A DNA stretch of 64,000 nt from an uncultured Lewinella sp. (GTDB lineage Bacteria > Bacteroidota > Bacteroidia > Chitinophagales > Saprospiraceae). Within the stretch, counting starts at the first letter, position 1. The number at the start of each line of letters is the position of its first letter. This document shows, piece after piece, positions 35,817-44,328 of the stretch. The translations under genes and the position numbers were made by a program. Below the pieces are notes generated by a model, which did no database searches, was not told the DNA's origin, and was given only the letters and a program-made list of their open reading frames with translations. The DNA lies in assembly GCA_937873655.1 (NCBI GenBank), contig CALMYQ010000024.1, forward strand, positions 1 to 64,000, written 5' to 3'.

Positions 35817-36878
35817 ATGCAATCCTCACCCAAATACCCCTCTGCATCGCTTATCCGTTTTGCACAAGCCCTGATGGAAAAGGCCGGGTTACCCCCGGAC
35901 AGGGCGGAGGTAGTTGCCGAAACCCTCGTGGAAGCCGACCTGATGGGGCATTCCACCCATGGCCTGGAATTGTTGCCGGCTTATCTGAAATCCCTGGCCT
36001 CGGGTGAAATGGAAAGATCCGGGGACCCTTTGGTCCTGAACGACACCGGTTCGACCTTGACCTGGGACGGGCGATACCTGCCCGGGCCCTGGCTCGTGCA
36101 CCAGGCCATCGACCAGGCGCTGGACCGGATTGAGCAATACCCGGTGGTAACGGCGGCTATCCGGTGCAGCCACCATATCGGCTGTCTGGCGGCGTATCCG
36201 GAGCGGGCCACAAAAGAGGGTTTGCTGATGCTGCTCTCCTGCTCCGATCCGCGCAATGCGACCGTAGCGCCCTTCGGCGGGGTGGACGGCGTTTATAGTC
36301 CGAACCCCATTGCGGTGGGCATTCCAACGGGTAAAGAACCGATCATCATCGACATCAGCGCCTCGACAACGGCCAACGGTTTGGTGGCCAGGACGCAAAA
36401 GGAAGGCGGCCAATTGCCCCATCCCTGGTTGATGGAAAAAACAGGGCAATTGACCACCGAACCCTCGGCCATGTTCGCCGATCCACCGGCAACGATCCTC
36501 CCGCTCGGCGGCCTGGATGCAGGCTACAAGGGATTTGCACTCGGCCTGCTGGTCGAAGCCCTGACCAGCGGTCTGGCCGGGTACGGTCGCGCCGATCAGC
36601 CCGATAAATGGGGCGCCTCCGTTTTTCTGCAACTGATCAACCCGGAGGCATTCGGCGGTAAAGAAGGCATGATGCGGCAAATGGATTTTCTGGTGAATAG
36701 GAGCCTTGAATCCGACTCCTTACCCGGGGGTGAGCCGGTGCGTTTACCCGGCAGCCGGGCGTTGAGGCTGCGGGACCATCAGCGAAAAAACGGGGTGCAG
36801 CTGTATCCGACTGTTGAGCCGGCGCTGAGGCGGGTAGGGGAGCATTATGGGGTGGATTTTCCGGAGGGGGGTGAGTGA
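35817..36878 (+). CDS. Ldh2/malate dehydrogenase-family NAD(P)-dependent oxidoreductase
   Basis: A 353-residue cytoplasmic enzyme of the type II malate/L-lactate/L-sulfolactate dehydrogenase family, which reduces 2-oxoacids. Family marks are DLMGHSTHGLELLPAYL (catalytic His region), RCSHHIGCLAAYPE, GVYSPNPIAVGIPTG, IIIDISASTTANG and LGGLDAGYKGFALGLLVEAL. The substrate is not decidable; in a sugar-acid context a 2-keto sugar acid (dioxogulonate-like) is possible. The frame is open from 35706; the ATG at 35817 was chosen because the family begins shortly before the helix SLIRFAQALMEKAGL. An ATG at 35796 is the alternative. GC-rich codons return here, marking the right edge of the AT-rich island. 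Confidence 0.87.
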   Translation: MQSSPKYPSASLIRFAQALMEKAGLPPDRAEVVAETLVEADLMGHSTHGLELLPAYLKSLASGEMERSGDPLVLNDTGSTLTWDGRYLPGPWLVHQAIDQALDRIEQYPVVTAAIRCSHHIGCLAAYPERATKEGLLMLLSCSDPRNATVAPFGGVDGVYSPNPIAVGIPTGKEPIIIDISASTTANGLVARTQKEGGQLPHPWLMEKTGQLTTEPSAMFADPPATILPLGGLDAGYKGFALGLLVEALTSGLAGYGRADQPDKWGASVFLQLINPEAFGGKEGMMRQMDFLVNRSLESDSLPGGEPVRLPGSRALRLRDHQRKNGVQLYPTVEPALRRVGEHYGVDFPEGGE

Positions 36879-36947
36879 GGTGGTAAAGCCTTCACCTGCG
36901 CTGCTCATTTTGGCCAGGAGTGCACCAATAAGGCTGGCGACAGATAG

Positions 36948-37005
36948 GCCGGCCCGGCAGATCCCTGGTTTTGGATCGGCGGCCGGCGGCCCGGCTTTTC
37001 TTTAC
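36948..37005 (+). terminator. Candidate terminator after the Ldh2 gene
   Basis: GATCC (36960-36964) pairs with GGATC (36973-36977), and outer GC-rich runs (GGCCGGCCCGGC and GCCGGCGGCCCGGC) can extend the stem imperfectly. TTTTCTTTACT follows directly. Confidence 0.45.
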
Positions 37006-37110
37006 TATTACTTCTATTGGTTATTATGGGTGGGGATAAAAATGCCCGCCCTTCCACCACCACTCATGGGTATGCGTACAAGGCCCGGTCAGGAACCTTA
37101 TTTCCAGTCT

Positions 37111-37128
37111 TTAATACACGCGTATTAA
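37111..37128. repeat. Palindrome TTAATAC-acgc-GTATTAA
   Basis: A perfect seven-base inverted repeat with a four-base centre, located between two convergent genes. It looks like a regulator site but is not near a start codon; it may only add to termination. Confidence 0.5.
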
Positions 37129-37238
37129 TTAATGAATAGCATGCCTTGTAGGGTATGCCTATTTTGAGTATTGAATTATTATGCAAATATAAACAATAGA
37201 ATTTAAAAAACAAAAATAAAACAGTTTTAATTTTAAAA

Positions 37239-39659
37239 TTATTCCGCCGCCCTCACCTCCAACCGCACCTTCCCCCCAAACGGATCCCCCTCCACCTGGT
37301 ATTTCCCCTTCCGCTTCACCGCCGAAACCGTCTGCACTTTTTCCCCGCCGGGCAGATACACCAGCCCCGAAGCCTTATCCGCATTGCCGAAAACCATCAA
37401 TTCCAGGCGGCTCCAGTCCATATCCTTGGTGGTTTGGGCCAGTTGGATATGCGGGATGACGGCCCCGCTGCGGACGAGCAGCACGATCGGGATCTTTCCG
37501 GCCCTGATCTCGTGCCAGCCGCCTGAATAGGTCATATGGCTTTGATAATCAATCCACTGACCCGGCGGAAGGTAGACCTGGCGACTTTCCGCTTCCTCAA
37601 ACAAGGGCGCCACCAGCAGGTCCGACCCCAGCAGGTACTCATTATCGACCAGCCACGATCCCGGATCTTTCGGGTATTCAACAAACAGCGCCCGGACCAT
37701 CGGCAGGCCGCGCTCGGTGCAATCCTTGGCCTGGGCGTAGATATAGGGCATCAGCCGGTACCTCAGGTTATCCGCCTCCCGGAACAGTTCCAGGAATTCA
37801 GGGCTGTACTCCCACGGCTCCTTCGGCGGCGCGCCGTGCGCCCGGCTATGGGATAACAGCAACCCGAACGGCGCCCACCGGCGGTATAGCGATTCGGGTG
37901 TTTTCTGGACGAAACCGCCGATGTCGTGGCTCCAGAATGAGAAGCCTGACAGGCCGAAGGATAGCCCCCCGCGCAGACTGGCCGCCATGGCATTGTCCGT
38001 ATTGGCTGCGTCGCCGCCCCAATGCAGCGGATACCGCTGACTGCCCGCCCAGGCGCTTCGCGCCCAGATGATGCGCTCCCCGTGTATTTCCTGGGTCAGG
38101 TCGGAAACCACCTTGTTGTAGCGCAAGGGATAAAGGTTGTGCTCATAAAAACCGGTCCTGCCGGAGGCGAAAAGCCCGTTGGCCGGCGCCGCTTCACCGA
38201 AATCCACCTTGATGGCCCCGACCCCGAGCCGCAGCAGGTTGCCGATCTTTTCCCGGTACCAGTCCAGTGTTGCCGGATTTGAAAAATCCAGCACGGCGTC
38301 CTCGTAGGGCAGATTGCCCTTGTTGTTGCGGACGTACAGCTTCTTCTCCAGGATTTCGGGAAACAGCCGGTTCTTGGGCACGAAATACGGCAATTGCCAA
38401 AGACTGATGTGGAAGCCCTGGTCCTTCAGGTCGCTGATCATTTTAGCCGGATCATCAAACCGGGAAGCTGCGAATTCGTAGTCGCAACGCCAGTCGGTTT
38501 CAAACCAGCCGGTGTCGAAGTGGATGACATCGGCGGGTATCTTGTACCGGCGCAGATCGGCAGCCACTTTGCGGCCGTCCGTCTCGGAAAAATAAGTGAT
38601 CCGGCTCATCCAGAAACCGAAGGACCACAGCGGCGGCATAGGCGATTTTCCGGTCAGGTTGGTGTACTCGTCGAGGATATCCTTGGGGTCGCCCAGGAAG
38701 ATGAACAGGTCCAGCGCTTCGTCGCCGATCATGAGCGACATCACGCTGGCGATGTATTTACCGAAATCGCACGTGATCGGGGAGGAGGTGTGCATGAACA
38801 TCCCGTATCCCCGGCTGCTCATGAAGAACGGGATGGGCTTGTACATGGTCTCGTTCATCACGCCGTTGGAGTCGTCCGTCCACAACACCACTTTGCTGCC
38901 GCGCTTGTTGAAATTGGTGAACGATTCCCCGCACCCGAAGATCTTTTCATCGGGGGAAAGCGACCAGGCGGCTGAGATGCTGCGTGAATAGTCGGCGGCC
39001 CGGCGGACAAAGGAGAACGGCAATACCGGCGTAAAGGTCTTGCCGGCATTGTCCCGGTTGTGGTTGGTGCTGGTCAGCAGTTTCCCGGCGGCGTCCCGGA
39101 TCTCGATATGCCATGGATTTTGTGTAATGGTCACCGATCCGAACGGACTGGTGTACCGGTGGCCGTCCGGCGTTTTGCTGTATTTCCATGAAGACTTATC
39201 CTGCGGCGCCGTACCGGTGGCCAGCATCATTGAGGGTTGGTCGGGGCCGACCTCGGTGCCGGTACTGGCCCGGATGCGGATGGTTTTGGGAGAGACGAAT
39301 TCAACGGAAAAAGGAAGCGAAGGAGAGGCCGCGTATTCGATGCCCGGAAACTCATTGGCGGGCACACTTTGCAATCCGGCCAGGATATTGTCGAACGCCA
39401 TGCGCGTAACGTATTCGTATCTGCTGTAGACGATCTCCCCTTTTCCGGTATTCGGGTCGAATTTACCCAGACTGTCGGCCAGGTAATAGGTGTTGGAAAA
39501 ATTGCGGAAATCGCCTGAAATATCCACCGGTTCATTCATCAGGGCCTGGTTGGGATCGCCGGAGGATACCGGGATCTGGGCGCATAGCAGGTTTGAAAAT
39601 AAAAGGACTGCCGGAAGGAACAACCGGCTGGAGATCGTTTTAAAGTTGGCGTTTGTCAT
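37239..39659 (-). CDS. Alpha-xylosidase-type glycoside hydrolase family 31
   Basis: An 806-residue exported retaining alpha-glycosidase. The signal peptide ends near residue 28 (SNLLCAQ). The N-terminal sandwich (EKIFGCGESFTNFNKRGSKV) and barrel (WSFGFWMSRITYFSETDGRK) are followed by the nucleophile Asp486 (AIKVDFGEAAP) and acid/base Asp550 (LHWGGDAANTD). The KVDFGE motif and the GFWMSR segment match YicI-like alpha-xylosidases, so release of alpha-xylose from xyloglucan or similar is likely. It is not in the main polysaccharide operon; the neighbour upstream on the same strand is a membrane-bound regulator 72 bases away. Confidence 0.92.
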   Translation of the reverse strand: MTNANFKTISSRLFLPAVLLFSNLLCAQIPVSSGDPNQALMNEPVDISGDFRNFSNTYYLADSLGKFDPNTGKGEIVYSRYEYVTRMAFDNILAGLQSVPANEFPGIEYAASPSLPFSVEFVSPKTIRIRASTGTEVGPDQPSMMLATGTAPQDKSSWKYSKTPDGHRYTSPFGSVTITQNPWHIEIRDAAGKLLTSTNHNRDNAGKTFTPVLPFSFVRRAADYSRSISAAWSLSPDEKIFGCGESFTNFNKRGSKVVLWTDDSNGVMNETMYKPIPFFMSSRGYGMFMHTSSPITCDFGKYIASVMSLMIGDEALDLFIFLGDPKDILDEYTNLTGKSPMPPLWSFGFWMSRITYFSETDGRKVAADLRRYKIPADVIHFDTGWFETDWRCDYEFAASRFDDPAKMISDLKDQGFHISLWQLPYFVPKNRLFPEILEKKLYVRNNKGNLPYEDAVLDFSNPATLDWYREKIGNLLRLGVGAIKVDFGEAAPANGLFASGRTGFYEHNLYPLRYNKVVSDLTQEIHGERIIWARSAWAGSQRYPLHWGGDAANTDNAMAASLRGGLSFGLSGFSFWSHDIGGFVQKTPESLYRRWAPFGLLLSHSRAHGAPPKEPWEYSPEFLELFREADNLRYRLMPYIYAQAKDCTERGLPMVRALFVEYPKDPGSWLVDNEYLLGSDLLVAPLFEEAESRQVYLPPGQWIDYQSHMTYSGGWHEIRAGKIPIVLLVRSGAVIPHIQLAQTTKDMDWSRLELMVFGNADKASGLVYLPGGEKVQTVSAVKRKGKYQVEGDPFGGKVRLEVRAAE

Positions 39660-39731
39660 GGTGTGTTGGATTACGGCCGGTAAGTGGGCCAGGGCCGTAA
39701 ATATAAGAAGTATTCGCTTATCCGAAGGAGT

Positions 39732-40688
39732 TCAGTTCAATCCCGAATACGCCCAGTAAGAAGGCGCCTCCAGTTTGTAACCCACTCCATGGACGCTGGT
39801 GATTTTGACCGACTCATCCCCGTTCAATTTTTTTCGCAAGCGGGAAATGAATACATCCAGGCTGCGGCCTACAACAATGCCTTCGTCCTCCCAGACCTCC
39901 TTCAGGATCTGATCCCTTTCCAGCAATTGGTTGGGATGGCGGCACAGGTAACGCAGTAATTTGCTTTCGCGGTAGGTCAGTTCCTGCCTTAAGGAGCCCC
40001 TGATCAGCAATTGATTATCCGGATCGAAGGTAAACTGGCCCAGACGGTGGAGTCCGTTCCCGTTTTGTTGATGCCCGTTTCCGGAGTAGCTCCCAACATC
40101 AACGGCCTGATCCGGGGCGGACCGGAACCCCCCCTTCAAGTATAGGATAATATACCCTCCAAGCAATAATACGATCGCGAAGGGAATTGCGAAACGCCAG
40201 AGGCTCGCCATATGGGTTATGACCGGAGGGGGGGCTGTGAACTTGAGGTTGTAACACTGGTTTGCCCGCAACCGCCCTCCGCAGGGCGCCCATTCCGCTC
40301 CGTTCCGGGTATCGGCCGTATAGCCGAGCAGGAGTTCCTGGGTTTCACAATCCAATACGGCCACGTCGTATGCTCCTTTGATCCCGTGTTTGAGCAGGGC
40401 CCGTTCCAGGAAATAGGGCAGGGTATCGTAGTTGAAATCCCGGTTCAGTTTCAATAGGAACACGTTGGGGGCCGGCATTTTTACAGGCGGGATCGCTGAT
40501 GTGGAATCCCCTTCCTCGCGAAGCAGCAGGTTGGCCGTTAGCCGGAGGGCAAGGTTGACCTTATCAGCATAGCTGTCCGCGGTTTGCTGGTTAAAGTTAG
40601 GCTTGAACCAGAGTTGCTGGACCACAAACAGGATCAGCACCAGAAAGGCCGCCGCGAACGTCAAATGTTGGGATAATTTATGGCGCAT
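39732..40688 (-). CDS. Membrane-anchored winged-helix regulator (OmpR-type DNA-binding domain, no receiver)
   Basis: A 318-residue protein with an N-terminal membrane segment (about 8-28), a periplasmic domain of ~130 residues, a second membrane segment (about 155-178) and a C-terminal OmpR/PhoB-like winged helix (about 215-312: ELTYRESKLLRYLCRHPNQL, DVFISRLRKKLN, SVHGVGYKLE). It lacks a receiver domain and a kinase, so it should act as a one-component sensor that binds DNA from the membrane, in the manner of ToxR or CadC. The periplasmic domain has three Cys residues (DCETQELL, RANQCYNL and one more upstream or none if mis-started), which could form a disulfide. The adjacent GH31 is the obvious but unproven target. 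Confidence 0.85.
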   Translation of the reverse strand: MRHKLSQHLTFAAAFLVLILFVVQQLWFKPNFNQQTADSYADKVNLALRLTANLLLREEGDSTSAIPPVKMPAPNVFLLKLNRDFNYDTLPYFLERALLKHGIKGAYDVAVLDCETQELLLGYTADTRNGAEWAPCGGRLRANQCYNLKFTAPPPVITHMASLWRFAIPFAIVLLLGGYIILYLKGGFRSAPDQAVDVGSYSGNGHQQNGNGLHRLGQFTFDPDNQLLIRGSLRQELTYRESKLLRYLCRHPNQLLERDQILKEVWEDEGIVVGRSLDVFISRLRKKLNGDESVKITSVHGVGYKLEAPSYWAYSGLN

Positions 40689-40785
40689 GGCCCAAAATTA
40701 AGACCTTTTAGCCAACTGCCGGCAGCTTTTACATTTCGTTTACACTGTTTTACAGCCTTTTAGCCCCAAAGAAAATGTATGCCGA

Positions 40786-40793
40786 TAGCTTTG
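40786..40793 (+). promoter_or_regulatory. Candidate -7 box TAGCTTTG
   Basis: Exact match to TAnnTTTG, 32 bases before the ATG at 40826. The -33 box is poor (TTTA at 40759, spacing slightly long). It lies downstream of an in-frame ATG at 40775, which supports the later start. Confidence 0.4.
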
Positions 40794-40825
40794 TGCCATT
40801 CCAATCACACATCAAAAATGTTATT

Positions 40826-41236
40826 ATGAAAAAAGCGAATGTTTTTGTTTTGACGATCTTCATGCTGGCGGCCGCCACCTCGGTTTTTGCCCAAAGTGAT
40901 TTCCGCAATTGCTCTGCCGCCTTCCTCAACGGCAAGATGGTGGTCGACCAATATACGGATGACGGTAAGTGCATCCTGTCGCAGAAAGCAACCGGCGAAT
41001 TAACCGTTTGCACCGCCGAACTTTTTCCGGATAAGTCTATTCCAAAGGATAAGATCGAATTCAAGATCGCCATCCGGGATAAGAACACCGGCACCCTGAC
41101 CATGTTCTCAGCCGACACTTTTGTAAAAGCCGATATGCAGGAGATCATGGCCAAGTGCACCCCCGGCGACCATATCGTACTGATCACCATGGCCCGGGAG
41201 TATGCTTTGCCGCATAATGAGATACTGGTAAATTGA
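40826..41236 (+). CDS. Small secreted protein of unknown function
   Basis: A 136-residue protein with a clear signal peptide (1-22, MKKANVFVLTIFMLAAATSVFAQ). The mature part is ~113 residues and probably beta-rich (LNGKMVVDQYTDDGKCILSQ, GTLTMFSADTFVKADMQEI), with four Cys residues that may pair. I do not recognise a family. It is divergent from the membrane-bound regulator, with about 137 bases between the starts, so it may be controlled by it. Its 3' end runs into the TAAGTCG repeats. Confidence 0.75.
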   Translation: MKKANVFVLTIFMLAAATSVFAQSDFRNCSAAFLNGKMVVDQYTDDGKCILSQKATGELTVCTAELFPDKSIPKDKIEFKIAIRDKNTGTLTMFSADTFVKADMQEIMAKCTPGDHIVLITMAREYALPHNEILVN

Positions 41237-41238
41237 AG

Positions 41239-41356
41239 TTGTAAGCGGTAAGTCGTAAGTCGAAAGTCGTAAGTCGTAAGTGCCCTTTATTCAGCAGCTT
41301 ACGACTTATAACTTACGACTTATAACTTACGACTTATAACTTACGACTTACGACTA
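41239..41356. repeat. Inverted TAAGTCG arrays between convergent genes
   Basis: About five degenerate GTAAGTC heptamers (41239-41281) face about eight copies of the complement (CTTACGACTTATAA words, 41298-41355) across a 16-base spacer. The whole can fold into a long hairpin between two convergent genes and may act as a two-way terminator. The stop codon of the esterase (complement of 41354-41356) lies in the last repeat unit. Confidence 0.8.
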
Positions 41357-42223
41357 CCTATGAAAACTACTCCCCACAAACTTCAACACCTCCGGCAGGG
41401 CGGTCCGCCAGTAATCCCAATTGTGGATGCCGTCGCGGACGCGGAATTCGTGGGGTACACCTTTGTCGATCAGCAGGGCGTGCAGCTCCATATTGCCTTT
41501 GATGAGGAAGTCGCCGTCGCCGCAATCGATATAATACTTTACCTTTTTGAGGTCGTCGGCGTTGGCGCTTTCCACAATACCCAGGATCCAGTTCTGCTTG
41601 AGGTGGTCGGTCAGGCGGGCTTCGCCTGCGTGTTCGCCGTAGGGTGGTCCGAATACATTTTTCCAGGTTTCATCGGGCATATCGATCAGTTCCTTTTCCG
41701 TAAAGATGCCGGCGCTCAGCGGAGCCGCTGCAGTGAAGAGGTCGGGATGTTTCATCGCCATGATCAGGGTGCCGTGGCCGCCCATAGACAGGCCTGCAAT
41801 AGCCCGGAATTCCCTGGTCGGGCGGGTGCGCAGGCCGGCGTCGATATGCGGGATGAATTCCTTGATGAAAAAGTCCTCCCACATGACCTTCCCGTCGGCA
41901 CTGTTGATATACCAGCTCACCCCGGCGTCGGGCATCACGATGATCATCGGCGGCGCTTCCCCACTGTTGATCACCCGGTCTGCGATCCGGTCGACCTCCC
42001 CGAATTGGGTCCAGCCTATTTCATCGTCCGTATAACCATGCAGGAGATACAGCACCGGATAATGCCGGTTGGAAATATTGTAGTCCGACGGCAGGTAGAC
42101 GCTGTATTCCACGTTCGTACCCAGGATCGGACTTTTGACCGTCAGGCTTTCCTTGATGATGCCTTGTTGGGCGAATGCCGCTATTGCAGCGGCGGATAGG
42201 AAAATGGTGAGTATGTATCGCAT
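41354..42223 (-). CDS. Exported alpha/beta-hydrolase esterase (CE1/esterase D-like)
   Basis: A 289-residue secreted esterase. The signal peptide (1-19) ends IAAFAQQ. The alpha/beta fold carries HGYTDDEIGW, nucleophile Ser146 (IAGLSMGGHG), the acid in CGDGDF (Asp236 or Asp238) and His267 (GIHNWDYW). Members remove acetyl or feruloyl groups from plant polysaccharides or act on formyl-glutathione; the signal peptide favours a carbohydrate substrate. The upstream haem-binding gene is 52 bases away and may share a transcript, though GAGGAAT-type repeats intervene. Confidence 0.87.
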   Translation of the reverse strand: MRYILTIFLSAAAIAAFAQQGIIKESLTVKSPILGTNVEYSVYLPSDYNISNRHYPVLYLLHGYTDDEIGWTQFGEVDRIADRVINSGEAPPMIIVMPDAGVSWYINSADGKVMWEDFFIKEFIPHIDAGLRTRPTREFRAIAGLSMGGHGTLIMAMKHPDLFTAAAPLSAGIFTEKELIDMPDETWKNVFGPPYGEHAGEARLTDHLKQNWILGIVESANADDLKKVKYYIDCGDGDFLIKGNMELHALLIDKGVPHEFRVRDGIHNWDYWRTALPEVLKFVGSSFHR

Positions 42224-42243
42224 GACTGTTGTTTTGAGGAACC

Positions 42244-42269
42244 GATTCCTCAGTTCCTCGATTCCTCAA
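42244..42269. repeat. Short GAGGAAT octamer array (reverse orientation)
   Basis: ATTCCTCAGTTCCTCGATTCCTCA-type words, the complement of the octamers at 22441-22510. They fill the short gap between the esterase and haem-binding genes. Confidence 0.65.
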
Positions 42270-42275
42270 TAAAAA

Positions 42276-42794
42276 TCAATCCCTGCCCGGAGGGCGGGGG
42301 CCGCGCTTTGGCATCACCAGGCTGTCAGGCGGATAAGTGGCCTTGAGGTTGTCCATGATGCCCTCTGCCCAGGAAATGAGCAGTTCGCGCTGGGCGTCAG
42401 ACAGCACGGCATCCCGGTGGATCCAGGTATAGGAAGCCAGCGGCATTTCGTGTTCTTTCACCTCGTCGATCACCTCTTCCAGTTTGTGGTTCTGGATCGC
42501 GATCCGCCGGGAGGTGAAATCGGAGAAATTCAGGTGCCGCTTGCCGTCTTCGATATGGTTGCCGATCCACCAGGCAAAGGGCTGGACGCCGGCGTACCAG
42601 GGGTACTCGGTTTTGTTGGTATGGCAATCGTTGCAGGCTACTTTCAGTACAGCCTGTACATCAGCCGGAACAGGGTATTTCGCGGCAATGCCGTTGGTTT
42701 CGTCACCCGAGAGGTTCTTTTCCGGCCGGATAAACTGGATGACCACCAGCAAGACCGCCAGAGCAATGAGCGTGTATCTAAGGATCTTTTTCAT
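42276..42794 (-). CDS. Membrane-anchored haem-binding protein
   Basis: A 172-residue protein with one N-terminal membrane segment (about 4-22) and a single periplasmic haem motif CNDCH (Cys54, Cys57, His58) followed by EYPWYAGVQPFAWWIGNHIE, the pattern of the small Haem_bd domain proteins of Bacteroidota. A second His or a Met (EMPLASY) may be the sixth ligand. It is probably an electron carrier or a haem-bearing partner of an oxidase or dehydrogenase. The C-terminus is Pro/Arg-rich (PKRGPRPPGRD). Confidence 0.85.
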   Translation of the reverse strand: MKKILRYTLIALAVLLVVIQFIRPEKNLSGDETNGIAAKYPVPADVQAVLKVACNDCHTNKTEYPWYAGVQPFAWWIGNHIEDGKRHLNFSDFTSRRIAIQNHKLEEVIDEVKEHEMPLASYTWIHRDAVLSDAQRELLISWAEGIMDNLKATYPPDSLVMPKRGPRPPGRD

Positions 42795-42909
42795 GTGTAA
42801 ATGTTGGTTTTGATGAAAATTGTGCAGAGCGTGGTCCTGAAACCGGTCAAATATAGCTGATTCCTGAAAAAAAATCAGGTGACTTATAGCGAATCAGTCA
42901 AAAGTTACT

Positions 42910-42917
42910 TATATTTG
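42910..42917 (+). promoter_or_regulatory. Candidate -7 box TATATTTG before the LytTR regulator
   Basis: Exact TAnnTTTG match 130 bases upstream of the ATG at 43047. No TTTG is at the -33 distance. A short hairpin (CTGATT/AATCAG around 42858-42877) lies just upstream. Confidence 0.4.
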
Positions 42918-43046
42918 GGTACCCATCAAAACCTTCACTTTTCAGAGTAAGTAGTTCAGAGCCAAATGTATAGCATAGATTTCAGCTGGATTGACCCGGT
43001 ATAATTGAGCCCTTTTTGCTTTTGTAAGATCAAAACCCGATATGCT

Positions 43047-43820
43047 ATGCTCCGAGCCATTATCATTGATGACCAGGTGGAAAGCCTGCATGCTGTTGCC
43101 GCACAGGTGAAGGAAAACTGTCCGAATGTCGAAGTCGTAGCCCAATGCGACGGCGCTCTGGAAGGATTAAAAGCCATCCGCAGCCTCAATCCGGATCTGG
43201 TATTGCTGGACATTGAGATGCCCGGCATGACCGGCCTGGAAATGATCGAACAGATCCCTGATTTCAGGTTCGGCCTTATTTTCATTACCGCCTACAATGA
43301 GTTTGCCGTACGCGCCTTCAAGCTCAGCGCGATGGATTACCTGCTCAAACCCATCGAGCCGGATGAGTTAAAGCGAGCTGTTGACAAGGTCGAACAGAAA
43401 ACCGCACGCGACAAGACATTGGAGCAGTTCCAGATGATGGTATCGCTGTTGAACAGCAATATGGGCCGCAACGGTAACGGGCGGGACAACCAGCGGTACA
43501 AGATTACCCTGCCGATCGAAGAAAAGATCATGTTCGTACCGATGGAGCAGATACTCTGGATCGAAGCGGCGCAGAACTACTGCATCTTCCACTTTGCGGA
43601 CGGCGCCAATCAATTGATCTCCAGAAACATCGGGACCTACGACAACAGCCTGGAACCCAACGGCTTCATGCGGGTCCATCGCTCTCATATTGTGAACCTG
43701 TACCACGTGAAGGAATACCTCCGCCAGGATGGCGGCAGTTTGAAGCTGGTAAACGGCAAATTGCTGGAGATTTCGCGGAATAAGCGGGATGCGGTGCTGG
43801 AGCGGTTAAAGGATTTATAA
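43047..43820 (+). CDS. LytR/AlgR-type response regulator
   Basis: A 257-residue cytoplasmic regulator. The receiver domain (1-120) has acidic pair Asp8-Asp9, phospho-acceptor Asp55 (LVLLDIEMPG), a T in FITAYNEFAVRAF and Lys101 (LLKPIEP). The C-terminal LytTR DNA-binding domain (about 150-255) includes VPMEQILWIEAAQNYCIFHF and FMRVHRSHIVNLYHVKEY. The expected partner is a LytS-type kinase; one is encoded at 46044, but with two AT-rich genes in between. The start at 43047 begins the receiver domain directly. Confidence 0.93.
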   Translation: MLRAIIIDDQVESLHAVAAQVKENCPNVEVVAQCDGALEGLKAIRSLNPDLVLLDIEMPGMTGLEMIEQIPDFRFGLIFITAYNEFAVRAFKLSAMDYLLKPIEPDELKRAVDKVEQKTARDKTLEQFQMMVSLLNSNMGRNGNGRDNQRYKITLPIEEKIMFVPMEQILWIEAAQNYCIFHFADGANQLISRNIGTYDNSLEPNGFMRVHRSHIVNLYHVKEYLRQDGGSLKLVNGKLLEISRNKRDAVLERLKDL

Positions 43821-43940
43821 CCTTGTTCGTTAATTAAAATAGAGGCGACGTTCATTAAAACCTGTACTTTATACATGGAATACCAGCGGGAATTCCTGTT
43901 GTGATAATTTTAGAAAAATTATTTAGATCAAGAAAAGATT

Positions 43941-44279
43941 ATGCCACTGATTGACCTTACAGGACCTAACATACAAAAAGATGGTAATAAATTGCATCAA
44001 GAAGATAAAGCCGACTATGATGGCCCCGATGTTATTTTTTATGAAGCGGATATGCTGATAGCCTCAGGAGGCCAGATTAAAGATTTGGTTCCCATAAATA
44101 TTGTGGTGAAATCAAGCAAATACAACTCACTGGATCCGCTTCGAATCAAAGTACTTGCAAAGCGGAATCTCTCCTCACCTTTGGGATTTGAGAATTTGGC
44201 AGTAGGACCATGGCCGCCATACTATCATCAAACTTCACCTGTGCCGCCAGGGACTGTTTTACCTGACGATGAACTTTAG
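43941..44279 (+). CDS. Small protein of unknown function in the DyP insertion
   Basis: A 112-residue protein without signal peptide or membrane segment. The C-terminal third is Pro-rich (GPWPPYYHQTSPVPPGTVLP). No family is recognised. The segment IFYEADML to INIVVKSSKYNSLDPL faintly resembles the N-terminal extension of the following peroxidase (YYYAADVE to IKIVEGSIEDSLDPSSL). AT-rich codons match the DyP gene and not the LytTR gene, so it belongs to the inserted segment. The gap to DyP is 49 bases. Confidence 0.65.
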   Translation: MPLIDLTGPNIQKDGNKLHQEDKADYDGPDVIFYEADMLIASGGQIKDLVPINIVVKSSKYNSLDPLRIKVLAKRNLSSPLGFENLAVGPWPPYYHQTSPVPPGTVLPDDEL

Positions 44280-44328
44280 GTACTTGATAGATAAAAAATT
44301 GATTTTAAAGAAGTTAATTTAAAGATTA

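Larger units (their letters stand above)
36879..37238. other. Convergent intergenic region
   Basis: A 360-base gap between the 3' ends of the Ldh2 gene and GH31. It contains a GC-rich terminator-like stem near 36948-37005, a perfect palindrome at 37111-37128 and an AT-rich tail at 37180-37238. A 93-codon open frame (36847-37128) overlaps the Ldh2 end and is not considered real. Confidence 0.5.

Noticed and set aside
36847..37128. 93-codon gene after the Ldh2 gene
   Set aside because: Overlaps the Ldh2 end in another frame and runs through the terminator-like stem; no recognisable features.
40693..40700. TAATTTTG promoter box for the membrane-bound regulator
   Set aside because: It matches TAnnTTTG on the minus strand but lies only five bases before the start codon, too close to be credible.
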